A stretch of 64,000 nucleotides of DNA from Chitinophagaceae bacterium (GCA_024707305.1 JANPZZ010000009.1:248001-312000); one strand, 5' to 3'. Counted from the first letter of the stretch, positions 8,035 to 17,235 are shown. Made by a program: numbers and translations. Notes: generated from the sequence alone by a model not told the origin.

Positions 8035-9468
8035 TTACATGGAAGCGAGCTGAACTTTTTGTTGCAGTTCAAGCACGTTTTCACGGAAGATTGCATCGGT
8101 ATCCATCAGGTCTTTTACAGTCTGGCAGGAATGGATTACAGTTGTGTGATCGCGGCCACCAAAATGTTCACCAATGGTTTTGAGTGAGTTTTTGGTAAAC
8201 GCTTTAGCCAGGTACATAGTTATCTGGCGCGCCTGTACAATTTCCCTTTTGCGCGTTTTTTGCAAAAGCTTGTCGTACGACACGTCGAAATACTCACACA
8301 CCATTCTTTGAATAGTATCGATGGTGATCTCCTTACTTGAAGATTTTACAAAATTTCGTAACACTTTTTTCGCCAGATCAAGGTCTATTTCCCTACGATT
8401 AAGCGAAGATTGTGCCAACAGCGATATCAGTGCACCTTCCAGTTCGCGAACGTTGCTATTGATATTGTATGCGATATACTTTACAACTTCCCGTGGCATT
8501 TCCAGACCATCGTTTTTCATTTTCTTCTCGAGGATGTCGATACGGGTTTCGTAGTCCGGAATCTGCAGGTCGGCACTCAGTCCCCAACGGAAACGGCTGA
8601 GCAGGCGCTCCTGTACTCCATCCAGGTCTTTTGGCGACTTGTCGGAAGTAAGCACCAGTTGTTTATGTGATTGATGTAAGTGGTTAAAGATGGCAAAGAA
8701 TGCATCCTGGGATTTTTCTGCTTTCGCAAAAAATTGCACATCATCTATAATTAATACATCGATCAGTTGATAAAAATGGATGAAGTCGTTGATGGCATTG
8801 TTGCGGCTGTGGTCCATAAACTGGTTGATGAACTTTTCGGAGCTCACATATAAAACCACTTTATTGGGATGAAGTCTTTTCACTTCATTACCGATAGCCT
8901 GTGCAAGGTGTGTTTTACCCAGACCTACACCACCATAAATAACCAGTGGGTTGAAAGAGTTTGCGCCAGGTTTTTCAGCAACTGTTTTACCAGCGCGGCG
9001 TGCTACCCGGTTGCAATCGCCTTCTATAAATGCATCGAAAGTGTAAGTGTGATTCAACTGCGGATCAATCTGCATTTTCTTCAAGCCCGGAATCACAAAA
9101 GGATTCTTTACAGGATTGTTGATGATGAGCGGAAAGTCCATTTCGTTGTTTGAAAAAGTTTTGTAACCCTGGCCAGTTACATCCATTGTGAGTGGCTTAT
9201 TCTTACTGTTACCACTATCAACCATGATCCGATATTCCAGCCTGGCTTCTTTTCCGAGTTCTCTCTTCAAAGTCTTTGCCAATAAATTTATATAATGCTC
9301 TTCGAGATATTCAAAGAAAAACTGACTGGGAACCTGTATCACCAAAACATTGTTTTTTAGGGATACCGGCTTTATCGGTTCAAACCATGTTTTGAAATGC
9401 TGCCATTCAACAATATCCTTGATGATCTTTAAGCAATTCGACCAGACTTTTTCAGCGTTCTTCTCCAT
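8035..9468 (-). CDS. dnaA: chromosomal replication initiator protein DnaA
   Basis: 477 residues, normal length and intact. Domain I (EKVWSNCLKIIKDIVEWQHF), a variable linker, AAA+ domain III with Walker A 'GGVGLGKTHL' and Walker B 'LIIDDVQFF' plus the sensor region 'RLLSRFRWGL', and domain IV with the DnaA-box reading helix 'GGRDHTTVIHSCQTV'. It binds 9-mer boxes, melts oriC and also acts as a transcription factor. The start at 9466-9468 gives MEKNAEKVWSN, as in relatives. The usual dnaN/recF neighbours are absent, so dnaA is isolated. The 491-bp AT-rich leader upstream could hold autoregulatory boxes. Confidence 0.98.
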   Translation of the reverse strand: MEKNAEKVWSNCLKIIKDIVEWQHFKTWFEPIKPVSLKNNVLVIQVPSQFFFEYLEEHYINLLAKTLKRELGKEARLEYRIMVDSGNSKNKPLTMDVTGQGYKTFSNNEMDFPLIINNPVKNPFVIPGLKKMQIDPQLNHTYTFDAFIEGDCNRVARRAGKTVAEKPGANSFNPLVIYGGVGLGKTHLAQAIGNEVKRLHPNKVVLYVSSEKFINQFMDHSRNNAINDFIHFYQLIDVLIIDDVQFFAKAEKSQDAFFAIFNHLHQSHKQLVLTSDKSPKDLDGVQERLLSRFRWGLSADLQIPDYETRIDILEKKMKNDGLEMPREVVKYIAYNINSNVRELEGALISLLAQSSLNRREIDLDLAKKVLRNFVKSSSKEITIDTIQRMVCEYFDVSYDKLLQKTRKREIVQARQITMYLAKAFTKNSLKTIGEHFGGRDHTTVIHSCQTVKDLMDTDAIFRENVLELQQKVQLASM

Positions 9469-9959
9469 CAGTAACGAAGCAATTTATATATAGCGTAAAT
9501 TATATTCCCTGAAAAAATGTCCTGATTAATTCTCCACACAATGTCAATAAAAAAATTTGGACAGGACGGCGAATATCAACATTTCTTTTTTAATAAAAAA
9601 TTTTTATTCCTGCATTTTTTACCTCTAAGATTTAATTGGCTGAATTGTCATTTTCTGTTCACAAAAAGCCATAAAAAACTTTGCCGTTTGCGGAAAAAAA
9701 TTAATTACATTCCGCCGCGGTCGTAGAAAAAAAATACCGGTTCGTTTCCAAAAAGTTCTCCGAATAATTTGTATAGAAAAAACCCTGCTTGAAGAAAATC
9801 CATTGTAATAAAGACGCAGGACATTCAATTGATACAGGTGTTTTACTTAAGGTAGCAGAAGCGATTCAAGATATAAATAAATCGGCTTTATTGCAAGAAA
9901 AAAATGAATGCAATATCTTGCCGCCGTAATTTTTTTCTTCTTCAGGATAAATACCTGCC
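9469..9959. other. AT-rich intergenic region upstream of dnaA
   Basis: 491 bp between the divergent dnaA and FAD dehydrogenase genes, with many A and T runs and no convincing gene. One DnaA-box-like 9-mer (TTCTCCACA at 9530-9538, one mismatch to TTATCCACA) is present. I see no cluster of perfect boxes, so it is at most a weak origin candidate and more likely a promoter region for both genes. Confidence 0.4.
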
Positions 9960-11549
9960 ATGCAAAAAAATATCACGCTTCGTTTGTTGCCATCTGAAGC
10001 TGCTAACGAACAATTGATCAAAAAATATTTAGCAGCAAATGAAGGCGTTCCGTTTCATGCTGTTACTGGCTACGAGGTTATAAAGCGTTCAATAGATGCA
10101 CGTAGCAAACAACCTCACTTACAATTAACGGTTACTGCTTTTTTCACCGAGCCGTTTCACAAGCGCGATAAGGCTGTTTATCATTTTAAGGAAGTGTCGC
10201 ACTCGCCCCACACGGTAGTGATTGCAGGCGCGGGCCCGGCTGGTTTATTTGCCGCATTGAAGTTGCTTGAGGCGGGCGTGAAACCGATTATTATTGAGCG
10301 CGGAAAAGATGTGCGTGCACGCCGCCGCGACCTGGCAGCGATCAATAAAAATGGAGTGGTAAACCCCGAGAGCAATTATTGCTTTGGCGAAGGTGGTGCC
10401 GGAACTTACAGCGATGGTAAATTATATACACGCAGTTCAAAACGCGGCGATGTACAACGAATCCTGAATCTTTTTATACAATTTGGTGCGCCCGAAGAAA
10501 TTGGAGTGGAAGCCCACCCCCATATCGGCACCAATAAATTGCCACATATCATTACCGCCATGCGCCAGCAGATACTGGACTGCGGCGGCGAGATCATCTT
10601 TGAAAAAAAACTGACCGGATTGAAAACAGAGGGCGACCGGCTTACAGCGTTGGTTTGTGCCGATGGAGATACCCTGCCTTGCGAACACCTGATCCTGGCC
10701 ACCGGCCACTCGGCACGGGATATTTTCCAGCTTTTCCGGGACAAGCGCCTGTCCATTGAAGCCAAACCCTTTGCCCTGGGCGTGCGCATTGAACACCCAC
10801 AGGCGGTAATCGACGCAGCGCAGTACCATTGCAGCACCCGCGACCCTTACCTGCCACCTGCTTCTTACAGCCTGGTGCAGCAGGTGCAGGAGAAAGGTGT
10901 TTTTTCCTTTTGTATGTGCCCGGGCGGAATTATTGCTCCCGCGGCCACTTCGCCGGGCGAACTGGTAGTAAATGGCTGGAGCCCATCCAAACGGAATAAT
11001 CCTTATGCCAATAGCGGCACCGTTGTGACTATCAATATTCCCGATGCCCTGCATTATTTTAAAAAAGAAAGAAAACGGAAAGTGGAGGAAAATGATCCGC
11101 TACTGTTGCTGGCTTTTCAGCAGGATGTGGAGCAAAGAGCCTGGCAGGCCGGCGGCGGAAAGCTGGTGGCGCCCGCGCAGCGTATGGTTGACTTTGTAAA
11201 TAATAAACATTCCACTACCCTGCCCGATTGTTCTTATCTGCCGGGCATTCAATCCGTTGATATTGCATCAGTGCTTCCACATTTTGTGACGAAAGCATTG
11301 AAAGGTGCATTGCCTGAGTTTGGCAAAAAGATGAAAGGCTATTTTACAAACGACGCCGTACTGGTTGCTACAGAGTCGCGTACGAGTTCGCCTGTGCGCA
11401 TACCTCGCACCGCTGAGCTCCACCATCCGCAGCTTAAGAACCTGTATCCTTGCGCTGAAGGTGCGGGTTATGCAGGCGGCATTGTCAGCGCTGCGATGGA
11501 TGGTGAAAAAGTAGCCGAAAAGATCATCGCAAGTTTTCATTTGCGATAA
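9960..11549 (+). CDS. FAD-dependent dehydrogenase (COG2509-like)
   Basis: 529 residues. An N-terminal domain of about 80 residues of unknown role is followed by a Rossmann FAD-binding motif 'VIAGAGPAGLFAA' (about residues 87-99), the second dinucleotide region ending 'IIIERGKDVRARRRD', the family signature 'NYCFGEGGAGTYSDGKLYTR' and a C-terminal FAD-binding segment 'YPCAEGAGYAGGIVSAAMDG'. The family consists of uncharacterised FAD-dependent oxidoreductases, predicted cytosolic, with no established substrate. No frame defect. The G+C content in the middle of the gene is visibly higher than in its AT-rich upstream region. It stands alone, 93 bp before the exporter genes. Confidence 0.9.
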   Translation: MQKNITLRLLPSEAANEQLIKKYLAANEGVPFHAVTGYEVIKRSIDARSKQPHLQLTVTAFFTEPFHKRDKAVYHFKEVSHSPHTVVIAGAGPAGLFAALKLLEAGVKPIIIERGKDVRARRRDLAAINKNGVVNPESNYCFGEGGAGTYSDGKLYTRSSKRGDVQRILNLFIQFGAPEEIGVEAHPHIGTNKLPHIITAMRQQILDCGGEIIFEKKLTGLKTEGDRLTALVCADGDTLPCEHLILATGHSARDIFQLFRDKRLSIEAKPFALGVRIEHPQAVIDAAQYHCSTRDPYLPPASYSLVQQVQEKGVFSFCMCPGGIIAPAATSPGELVVNGWSPSKRNNPYANSGTVVTINIPDALHYFKKERKRKVEENDPLLLLAFQQDVEQRAWQAGGGKLVAPAQRMVDFVNNKHSTTLPDCSYLPGIQSVDIASVLPHFVTKALKGALPEFGKKMKGYFTNDAVLVATESRTSSPVRIPRTAELHHPQLKNLYPCAEGAGYAGGIVSAAMDGEKVAEKIIASFHLR

Positions 11550-11617
11550 TCACGCAACAGTTTACTCCGTGAATGGAACAGTTGGCCGAATAATTCACCA
11601 TAATTTCTACGAACGTC

Positions 11618-11625
11618 TATTTTTG
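11618..11625 (+). promoter_or_regulatory. candidate -7 promoter element for the ABC exporter
   Basis: TATTTTTG matches the Bacteroidota -7 consensus TAnnTTTG, 17 bp before the ATG. No clear -33 TTTG is visible at the expected spacing, so this is a motif match only. Confidence 0.4.
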
Positions 11626-11642
11626 TCACACAATTAATAACT

Positions 11643-12572
11643 ATGCCTTTACTGGAACTAAAACACCTGCAAAAAAGTTTCGCCACCCAGAAAGCCGTTA
11701 ACGACATCAGTCTTCAGATTGAAGAAGGTCAGATTTTCGGACTCCTGGGACCTAACGGCGCGGGAAAGACAACGTTGATACGCATGATCACGGGAATCTT
11801 TTATCCCGATTCCGGAGAAATTTTTCTCGATGGAAAGAAATTCGATCCGGTAAATGATATCGGTAAAATTGGATACATGCCCGAAGAAAGAGGGCTTTAT
11901 AAAAAAATGAAAATCGGTGAGCAGGCTTTATATCTCGCTCAATTGAAAGGATTGAAAAAAATGGATGCCACGCGTAAAATCAAAACATGGTTTGAACGCC
12001 TGGACATGGAAAGCTGGTGGAATAAAAAAGTGGAAGACCTCTCAAAAGGTATGAGCCAGAAGTTACAGTTTGTAACAACCATTCTACACGAACCGCGACT
12101 CATCATCCTGGATGAGCCATTCAGTGGACTGGATCCTGTAAATGCAAACCTGATCAAAGATGAAATTTATAACCTCGCACAAAAAGGTTCAACTGTTATT
12201 TTCAGTACACACCGTATGGAACAGGTGGAAGAAATCTGTGATCATATTGCGCTGGTGAATAAAGGACAGAAAATTCTCGATGGAACCGTAAAACAGGTAC
12301 GTCACGATTTCAAAGAACACCTTTACAGAGTTGAATTTGAAAATGAACTGATGGCCGAACATCTCGCTATTCACCTTTTTGAAGTGGTGAAAAAAGGCAA
12401 TCAGGAAGTGACGATCAAACTGGATCCCGGTTATACCAACAATGATGTGTTGCAATATTTCATTCACAAAGACCTGAAGATTTCAGCCTTTAATGAAATC
12501 CTTCCTTCGCTGAATGATATTTTCATCAAGCTTGTGGAAGGAACACCTACTGCAAGACAGTTTACTTCGTAA
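11643..12572 (+). CDS. ABC transporter ATP-binding protein (NatA-like)
   Basis: 309 residues. Walker A 'GPNGAGKTT' (about 37-45), Q-loop region 'GYMPEERGLYKKM', ABC signature variant 'LSKGMSQKL', Walker B 'LIILDEPFSGLDP', H-loop 'STHRM', and a C-terminal DUF4162 domain typical of the sodium or lipid exporter NatA subgroup. It energises the membrane subunit encoded 66 bp downstream. The protein is complete, and the start ATG at 11643 agrees with the family (MPLLELKHLQKSF). Substrate is not predictable from sequence. Confidence 0.93.
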   Translation: MPLLELKHLQKSFATQKAVNDISLQIEEGQIFGLLGPNGAGKTTLIRMITGIFYPDSGEIFLDGKKFDPVNDIGKIGYMPEERGLYKKMKIGEQALYLAQLKGLKKMDATRKIKTWFERLDMESWWNKKVEDLSKGMSQKLQFVTTILHEPRLIILDEPFSGLDPVNANLIKDEIYNLAQKGSTVIFSTHRMEQVEEICDHIALVNKGQKILDGTVKQVRHDFKEHLYRVEFENELMAEHLAIHLFEVVKKGNQEVTIKLDPGYTNNDVLQYFIHKDLKISAFNEILPSLNDIFIKLVEGTPTARQFTS

Positions 12573-12638
12573 GCCTTGTTGTAACTGAAAAAAATTCACA
12601 TCGGTGCAAGCCGGTTAACAACCATCGAAAAAAAATTT

Positions 12639-13919
12639 ATGAATAAAACATTCCTCATCATCCAGCGTGAATACCTGACAAGGGTGCGCAAGCGCAGCTT
12701 TATCATCAGCACGCTTTTATTACCCATACTTTACCTGGGTCTTATATTCGGCACATCGTATATCGCGGAGAAAAGCAGCACTTCGCTGAACATCGCCATT
12801 GTAGATTCTTCGGGTTATTTCGATCGTGGAGCCATTGAGCGCGAAAATCAACGCGATAGCAGTTCACGCCTTACGTACGTGGAGATGCATCCGGATTCAC
12901 TGAAAAATAATTTCAGCCAATTGGGTTACGATGGATTTCTGGTTATACCAGCCGACATCAACTGGGAAACTGGTGAACCCGGCGGATTACCCATTTACAC
13001 CAGCCGCACATTCGGTTTTGAAGGCGTGGCGCCAATCAAATCGAAGCTTAACAATATCTGGAGCGCAGTTAAAAATGAAAAACTGGGTATTGACGACAAC
13101 AAGCGAAAAATTTTGCAAACCAGCCAGATTAACCTGAGTCCGCGTGATACAAATGAATCTGTTTCCAACTCAGGTATTGCCACTACCATTGGTTATATCT
13201 CCGGCTTCCTCATGTATATGATGATCCTGATTTATGGTTCGCAGGTAATGCTGGGCGTGATGGAAGAAAAAACAAACCGTATTGCGGAAGTGATAGTATC
13301 ATCTGTAAAACCATTCCAGTTGATGCTTGGCAAAATTGTAGGTATCGCCATGGTGGCACTTACGCAGTTTATTCTCTGGATACTTTTCATGTTTGTTATC
13401 TACAACGTTACCAAGTCCACATCTGCCGGAAGCGATAGCATCAGCTCTATCATCGGTGGAGTTCAGGATGTGTTTACAAGTGTAAACGTACCGCTCATTC
13501 TTTTCTGCTTCATCTTTTATATGCTGGGTGGTTTCTTCTTCTATTCTTCGTTGTACGCAGCCATCGGTAGTTCGGTAAACGAAGGGGTACAGGAAGTGCA
13601 GTCACTGAGTTTCCCCGTAACCATGCTTGTGATTCTTTCGCTGGCAATGATGTCGGCCGCAATGAAAGATCCCACTGGACCCGTCGCCGTATGGGGTAGC
13701 TTTATACCATTCAGTTCACCCATTATCATGATGGCACGTATTCCTTTTGGTGTACCGGGCACTGTACCCTGGTGGCAACTGGGACTTTCCATGGCATCGC
13801 TGATAGCCGGTTTCCTCTTTACAACCTGGTTCGCCGCAAAAATTTACCGCACCGGCATCCTGATGTACGGTAAAAAGCCATCCTGGAAAGAAATGATGAA
13901 GTGGGCAATGCGTAAATAA
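12639..13919 (+). CDS. ABC transporter permease (NatB-like)
   Basis: 426 residues. Begins 'MNKTFLIIQREYLTRVRKRSF', the usual NatB-type cytoplasmic start, then a first helix (STLLLPILYLGLIFGTSYI), a periplasmic domain of about 150 residues, and further helices including 'YISGFLMYMMILIYGSQVML' and 'VMEEKTNRIAEVIVSSVKPF', the characteristic ABC2_membrane_3 EKxxR motif. With the preceding ATPase it forms a complete exporter. Transcription ends at the strong terminator at 13941-13980. Confidence 0.92.
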   Translation: MNKTFLIIQREYLTRVRKRSFIISTLLLPILYLGLIFGTSYIAEKSSTSLNIAIVDSSGYFDRGAIERENQRDSSSRLTYVEMHPDSLKNNFSQLGYDGFLVIPADINWETGEPGGLPIYTSRTFGFEGVAPIKSKLNNIWSAVKNEKLGIDDNKRKILQTSQINLSPRDTNESVSNSGIATTIGYISGFLMYMMILIYGSQVMLGVMEEKTNRIAEVIVSSVKPFQLMLGKIVGIAMVALTQFILWILFMFVIYNVTKSTSAGSDSISSIIGGVQDVFTSVNVPLILFCFIFYMLGGFFFYSSLYAAIGSSVNEGVQEVQSLSFPVTMLVILSLAMMSAAMKDPTGPVAVWGSFIPFSSPIIMMARIPFGVPGTVPWWQLGLSMASLIAGFLFTTWFAAKIYRTGILMYGKKPSWKEMMKWAMRK

Positions 13920-13940
13920 ATCGTTGATCTTCTTTTATAT

Positions 13941-13980
13941 AAAACCCAATAAGGCCGCCAGCTTTATTGGGTTTTCTTTT
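13941..13980 (+). terminator. intrinsic terminator after the ABC exporter
   Basis: A 12-bp perfect stem AAAACCCAATAA / TTATTGGGTTTT (13941-13952 with 13964-13975) is followed by CTTTT, 21 bp after the stop codon. Confidence 0.9.
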
Positions 13981-14042
13981 GCCCGCTCCCACCCGCAGCT
14001 ACCTGTTAAAATTTTCCCATTGTCATTTTCCAATTTGCCAAA

Positions 14043-14080
14043 TACGAACCATATCGTATATTCGTACGAAATTCCTCGTA
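14043..14080. promoter_or_regulatory. operator-like cluster of TACGA/TCGTA half-sites
   Basis: TACGA (14043) and TCGTA (14054) form a dyad with 6-nt spacing. They are followed by the perfect palindrome TTCGTACGAA (14061-14070) and another TCGTA (14076-14080). The spacing resembles winged-helix dimer operators such as those of BlaI/MecI-type repressors. It lies 29 bp upstream of the coiled-coil gene and no regulator gene is adjacent. The identity of the binder is inference. Confidence 0.45.
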
Positions 14081-14108
14081 AATAAAAGTATAATCAAAAC
14101 CATTAGTC

Positions 14109-15011
14109 ATGAAAACATGGAAAATTAAACCCTCCCGTATTGCTGCAGCCGCAGTATTGCTGGTAGCATGCGTAGCACTTGTATCCTGGGATTTTAGACA
14201 ATCGCCTTTTTATGATCAGGAAGAAAAAGGAACGGATACGATTCCTGCCGGAAAAAAACGTGATACGCGTGTGCGCAGTTTGGATGATGCCATTGAAGAA
14301 CTTGAATCAGTAGAACTGGAACGTGATATCGAGAAAGCACTTGCAGAAGCAGGGAAAGCGCTAAAAGAAGTTGACTTCTCAAAAATTCAGGCGGAAATAG
14401 AAAAGAGTATCAAAGAAATCGACCTCGAAAAATTGCAACTGGAAGCAGCATCAAATCTTGCCAAAGTAGATATGGCGAAGATTGAAAAAGAAATAGCCGA
14501 AGCCATGAAATCGGCGAGTGAGGACATGAAAAAAGCACAGGAAGAAATGGATAAAGCATTTCGCTCTGTAGACATGGCGAAAATCCAGGAAGAGGTAAAG
14601 CAGTCACTCAACTCAATTAACTGGGAAGAAATAAAAAAAGACCTCGATCAAGCAAAAAACGTTAACCTCAGCAAAGCTGAAAAAGAGATCAGGGAAGCTC
14701 AGGAAGAACTCAAAAAAATGGGACCTGAAATCCGCAAGAGTCTCGAAAATGCAAAAGTTGAAATTGAAAAAGCAAAAGTAGAACTGAAATTATACAAAGA
14801 ACTGGTGGATGGATTGCACAAAGATGGTTTGCTGGATAAAGAGAAAGATTACAGCATCGACCATAAAGATGGCAAACTGAAAGTGAACGGCACGCAGGTA
14901 TCTGATGCTGTTTACAACAAGTACAAACAACTACTTGATAAGAAAAAAGAATTCCATATTGAAAAATCAGAGGATGGACTGAATATTAACGATGAGAATG
15001 ACCGGAATTAG
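14109..15011 (+). CDS. single-pass membrane coiled-coil protein
   Basis: 300 residues. One N-terminal transmembrane or signal-anchor helix (about residues 10-27, IAAAAVLLVACVALVSW) is followed by a long charged helix rich in Lys, Glu and Ala (about 55-225) built from near-repeats such as 'KVDMAKIEKEIAEAMKSA', 'SVDMAKIQEEVKQSL' and 'EIDLEKLQLEA', spaced about 11 or 22 residues apart (hendecad-like). A small tail 'KDYSIDHKDGKLKVNGTQVS' resembles the tail found after helical regions in some M56-peptidase-associated proteins. I know no function. An operator-like cluster precedes it and a bidirectional terminator follows. Confidence 0.75.
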   Translation: MKTWKIKPSRIAAAAVLLVACVALVSWDFRQSPFYDQEEKGTDTIPAGKKRDTRVRSLDDAIEELESVELERDIEKALAEAGKALKEVDFSKIQAEIEKSIKEIDLEKLQLEAASNLAKVDMAKIEKEIAEAMKSASEDMKKAQEEMDKAFRSVDMAKIQEEVKQSLNSINWEEIKKDLDQAKNVNLSKAEKEIREAQEELKKMGPEIRKSLENAKVEIEKAKVELKLYKELVDGLHKDGLLDKEKDYSIDHKDGKLKVNGTQVSDAVYNKYKQLLDKKKEFHIEKSEDGLNINDENDRN

Positions 15012-15022
15012 GAACTAACCCC

Positions 15023-15064
15023 TTTTTATAACCAGCACCGCGAAGCGTGGCTGGTTATAAAAAA
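15023..15064. terminator. bidirectional intrinsic terminator
   Basis: A stem TTTTTATAACCAGC / GCTGGTTATAAAAA encloses a small CGC-GAA-GCG inner hairpin. T-runs on both strands mean it can end transcripts from the coiled-coil gene and from the convergent methyltransferase gene. Confidence 0.85.
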
Positions 15065-15119
15065 GTTTAATGTAGATTTTACTTCAACGTTTAAAGAATC
15101 ATGCGAATGTATGGTTCTA

Positions 15120-15845
15120 TTAAATCTTCCCGGCTAGAAAATAAATGTATTCATCGCCTAATGACCAGGGGCGTTTGCGGGGTGTGCTGTAGATGTCGAG
15201 CAGTGTTAAACCTGCTTCGGCCATTAGCGCTTCCATTTCGGCCATGGAGAAAATATAGTCCACATCCAGTTTTTCTTCCATTTTTCCATCGGGCGCTATC
15301 ACGGTGTGCCGTGTTTCAATGCGGCTGGGGTGTAGCAGGTATTCATTTTCGAGCAGGTATTTAAATTCCTGAACCTGGTACCATTCGCGGTCTTTGATTT
15401 TTTTAGCAATTACTTCGGTAATCATCCAGGTATTAAGCAGAAACCTTCCGCCGGGTTGTAAACATTGCCGGATGTTTTTGAAAAAAGCCAGTGTTTGTTC
15501 GCGGTTGAGCGTAGAGATGCTGTTGCCCATGCAGATAGCAGCCTGGTATTCTTTATCGGGTTTGAATGATTCCACTCCCATCGCCAGGGCTTCCACGGGC
15601 AAACCTTCTGCAGCTTTGTTGATTTCTGTAATATAATCAGCAGCGTTATCGATGGCGGTTACAGCGATCCCTTTTTTAGCCAAACCCAGCGTATGCCTTC
15701 CATATCCACACATGGCATCCAGTACGCGGTCGCCTTCTTTTATATTTAATACATCGAGTAGCAGTTCCAGTTCCAGTTGCGTTAATGCTTCTGGAACGAT
15801 TCGCCGCCAGAGTTCTTTATAAACGCCATCAAAAAGAGTAGACAT
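15120..15845 (-). CDS. class I SAM-dependent methyltransferase
   Basis: 241 residues. Motif I 'VLDAMCGYGRHTLGLAKKG', an acidic residue at the end of strand 2 ('VTAIDNAADYI'), and motif IV-like 'YQAAICMGNSISTLNRE' define the Rossmann-fold SAM-binding domain. The C-terminal part contains an unusual 'MAEMEALMAEAGLTLLDIYS' helix-strand end common to small-molecule methyltransferases. Substrate cannot be assigned. Complete, monocistronic, ended by the shared terminator, and 88 bp from the response regulator on the same strand. Confidence 0.88.
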   Translation of the reverse strand: MSTLFDGVYKELWRRIVPEALTQLELELLLDVLNIKEGDRVLDAMCGYGRHTLGLAKKGIAVTAIDNAADYITEINKAAEGLPVEALAMGVESFKPDKEYQAAICMGNSISTLNREQTLAFFKNIRQCLQPGGRFLLNTWMITEVIAKKIKDREWYQVQEFKYLLENEYLLHPSRIETRHTVIAPDGKMEEKLDVDYIFSMAEMEALMAEAGLTLLDIYSTPRKRPWSLGDEYIYFLAGKI

Positions 15846-15933
15846 CTTAGTTAGAGGTTTGCGATGGTAAAAGCAGTCATGCTATTATTAATACTACCGA
15901 CAGCAGAAAAATTTAATCAGCAATCAGCCCCGT

Positions 15934-16590
15934 TTACTCGAGCAGTTTATTTCTCATTGCATACATCACCAGTCCCGCAATTGTTTTGGCACCCACCTTT
16001 TGCTTCATGTTCTGACGAATGGTTTCAATGGTGCGTGGGCTCAGGAAGACTTCCTTCGAAATTTCTTCCGTTGTTTTGTCTTCCGAAATGAGTTTAAGAA
16101 TCCGTATTTCTTTTTCAGAAAGTTTTACGGGGTTCGGGTAAAACTGGCGAACTGATTTTTTATGTTGGAGTTTCAGTAATACAGCTTTATTCACCAGCTC
16201 ATTAAAATAGAAATCATCATTCATACAGGTGAGGATGGCCTGGTAGATTTCTTCCGGATCGGTGGTTTTGGTGAGGTAAGCGTTGGCTCCCATTTCCATC
16301 ATCTTCGTAATCATCTCCTGGTCGTCGTACATAGTGAGTACGATGATCTTAACTGCTTCATATTCTTTGCGGATCATGCTGATCGCATTGATGCCATCCA
16401 CTTCGGGCATGCGTATATCCATCAGGATGACGTCGGGAACCTTTAACTGCAGTTTGTGCATCAGATCTTTGCCATCTTCCGCTTCCCATAATATTTTGAG
16501 GTATTCCTTGTCCTTTAAAGCCATCCTTATACCGTCCCTGAAAATCTTGTGGTCGTCAGCAATGGCCACTTTAATCTGCTGCATGCTCAT
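15934..16590 (-). CDS. NarL/LuxR-family response regulator
   Basis: 218 residues from the ATG at 16588-16590 (MSMQQIKVAIADDH). The longer in-frame start adds residues not typical of receivers. The REC domain has the acidic pair 'ADDHK', the phospho-acceptor in 'LMDIRMPEVDG', Thr in 'VLTMYDD' and Lys in 'AYLTKTTDP'. The C-terminal LuxR helix-turn-helix reads 'LSEKEIRILKLISEDKTTEEI'. No kinase is adjacent on this strand. The closest is the histidine kinase at 18140 on the other strand, about 1.5 kb away, so it may belong to the same signalling island. Confidence 0.92.
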   Translation of the reverse strand: MSMQQIKVAIADDHKIFRDGIRMALKDKEYLKILWEAEDGKDLMHKLQLKVPDVILMDIRMPEVDGINAISMIRKEYEAVKIIVLTMYDDQEMITKMMEMGANAYLTKTTDPEEIYQAILTCMNDDFYFNELVNKAVLLKLQHKKSVRQFYPNPVKLSEKEIRILKLISEDKTTEEISKEVFLSPRTIETIRQNMKQKVGAKTIAGLVMYAMRNKLLE

Positions 16591-17018
16591 GATTAGTCTG
16601 GTTTTAGGCAACCGCTATGCGGTATCGGGGTTTTTCCAATTTGCCAAATGTACTTTTTTTAGCCGTGTTATCGTCCTCAGTTTTAAATTTTTAGCTGCTT
16701 ATCAAGTGCTGTGATAATGAATGTTTAGCATGTTGTTGCCAGTCCTGCTATATCGTAATTATCCCATATTTGTTGATAGCATCCTTACTGCACCCTGCGT
16801 AAATACCATGTTTCAAAAGCAGGGCAATAGTGCTCTTGCAATCGGTTACAGGGCATTCTATATTTGTTTCAAGTTGATTGACGAGGATTCGCCCCTTTTT
16901 CATCCAATATCCATTCCCTTAAGGGGGAAACCGTCCATAACATGATTTCCATTATCCATTGAAAGACTGAACTCAAATCCAGTGTCAATCAACTTCTTTT
17001 TCTTTTAAGCCTTTACCC

Positions 17019-17038
17019 TTATCCACAGCTGTGCATAA
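17019..17038. promoter_or_regulatory. inverted pair of DnaA-box-like 9-mers
   Basis: TTATCCACA (17019-17027, exact match to the consensus box) is followed after GC by TGTGCATAA, the reverse complement of TTATGCACA (one mismatch). The head-to-head pair lies in non-coding DNA 7.5 kb from dnaA. Confidence 0.5.
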
Positions 17039-17152
17039 ATTCACCAGCTCTTTTTCAAAAAATGGGAAAACTCCCTTTTTTACCATAGTAATTTTACTAA
17101 TTTAGCCCCGGAATTTTACCCTTTTTTGCATCGTTAATTTACTTCGTAAAAA

Positions 17153-17199
17153 CGCTGAAACCCTTTACTGGCGTGCGTTTCAGCGAATTATAAGGGTTT
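17153..17199 (+). promoter_or_regulatory. mutually exclusive hairpins upstream of the small ORF
   Basis: CGCTGAAAC (17153-17161) pairs perfectly with GTTTCAGCG (17177-17185). The overlapping AAACCCTT (17158-17165) can instead pair with AAGGGTTT (17192-17199). The two pairings exclude each other. Lies 37 bp before the ATG at 17236. Confidence 0.4.
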
Positions 17200-17235
17200 T
17201 ATGAGTGTTTACCCCCACTGGTAATAGCCCTCAAG

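Larger units (their letters stand above)
16591..17235. other. 645-bp divergent intergenic region
   Basis: AT-rich, no protein gene recognised. It holds an inverted pair of DnaA-box-like 9-mers (17019-17038), a hairpin with a competing alternative pairing (17153-17199) and a CCCTTAAGGG palindrome near 16917. The region sits between the minus-strand response regulator and plus-strand small ORF and signalling genes, so some of this should be promoter sequence. Confidence 0.5.

Noticed and set aside
9469-9959. Replication origin directly upstream of dnaA
   Set aside because: Only one imperfect DnaA box is visible and there is no box cluster. Kept as a low-confidence note.
10437-11054. Long antisense frame inside the FAD dehydrogenase gene
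   Set aside because: Shadow of a GC-rich coding region. No start context and no recognisable domain.
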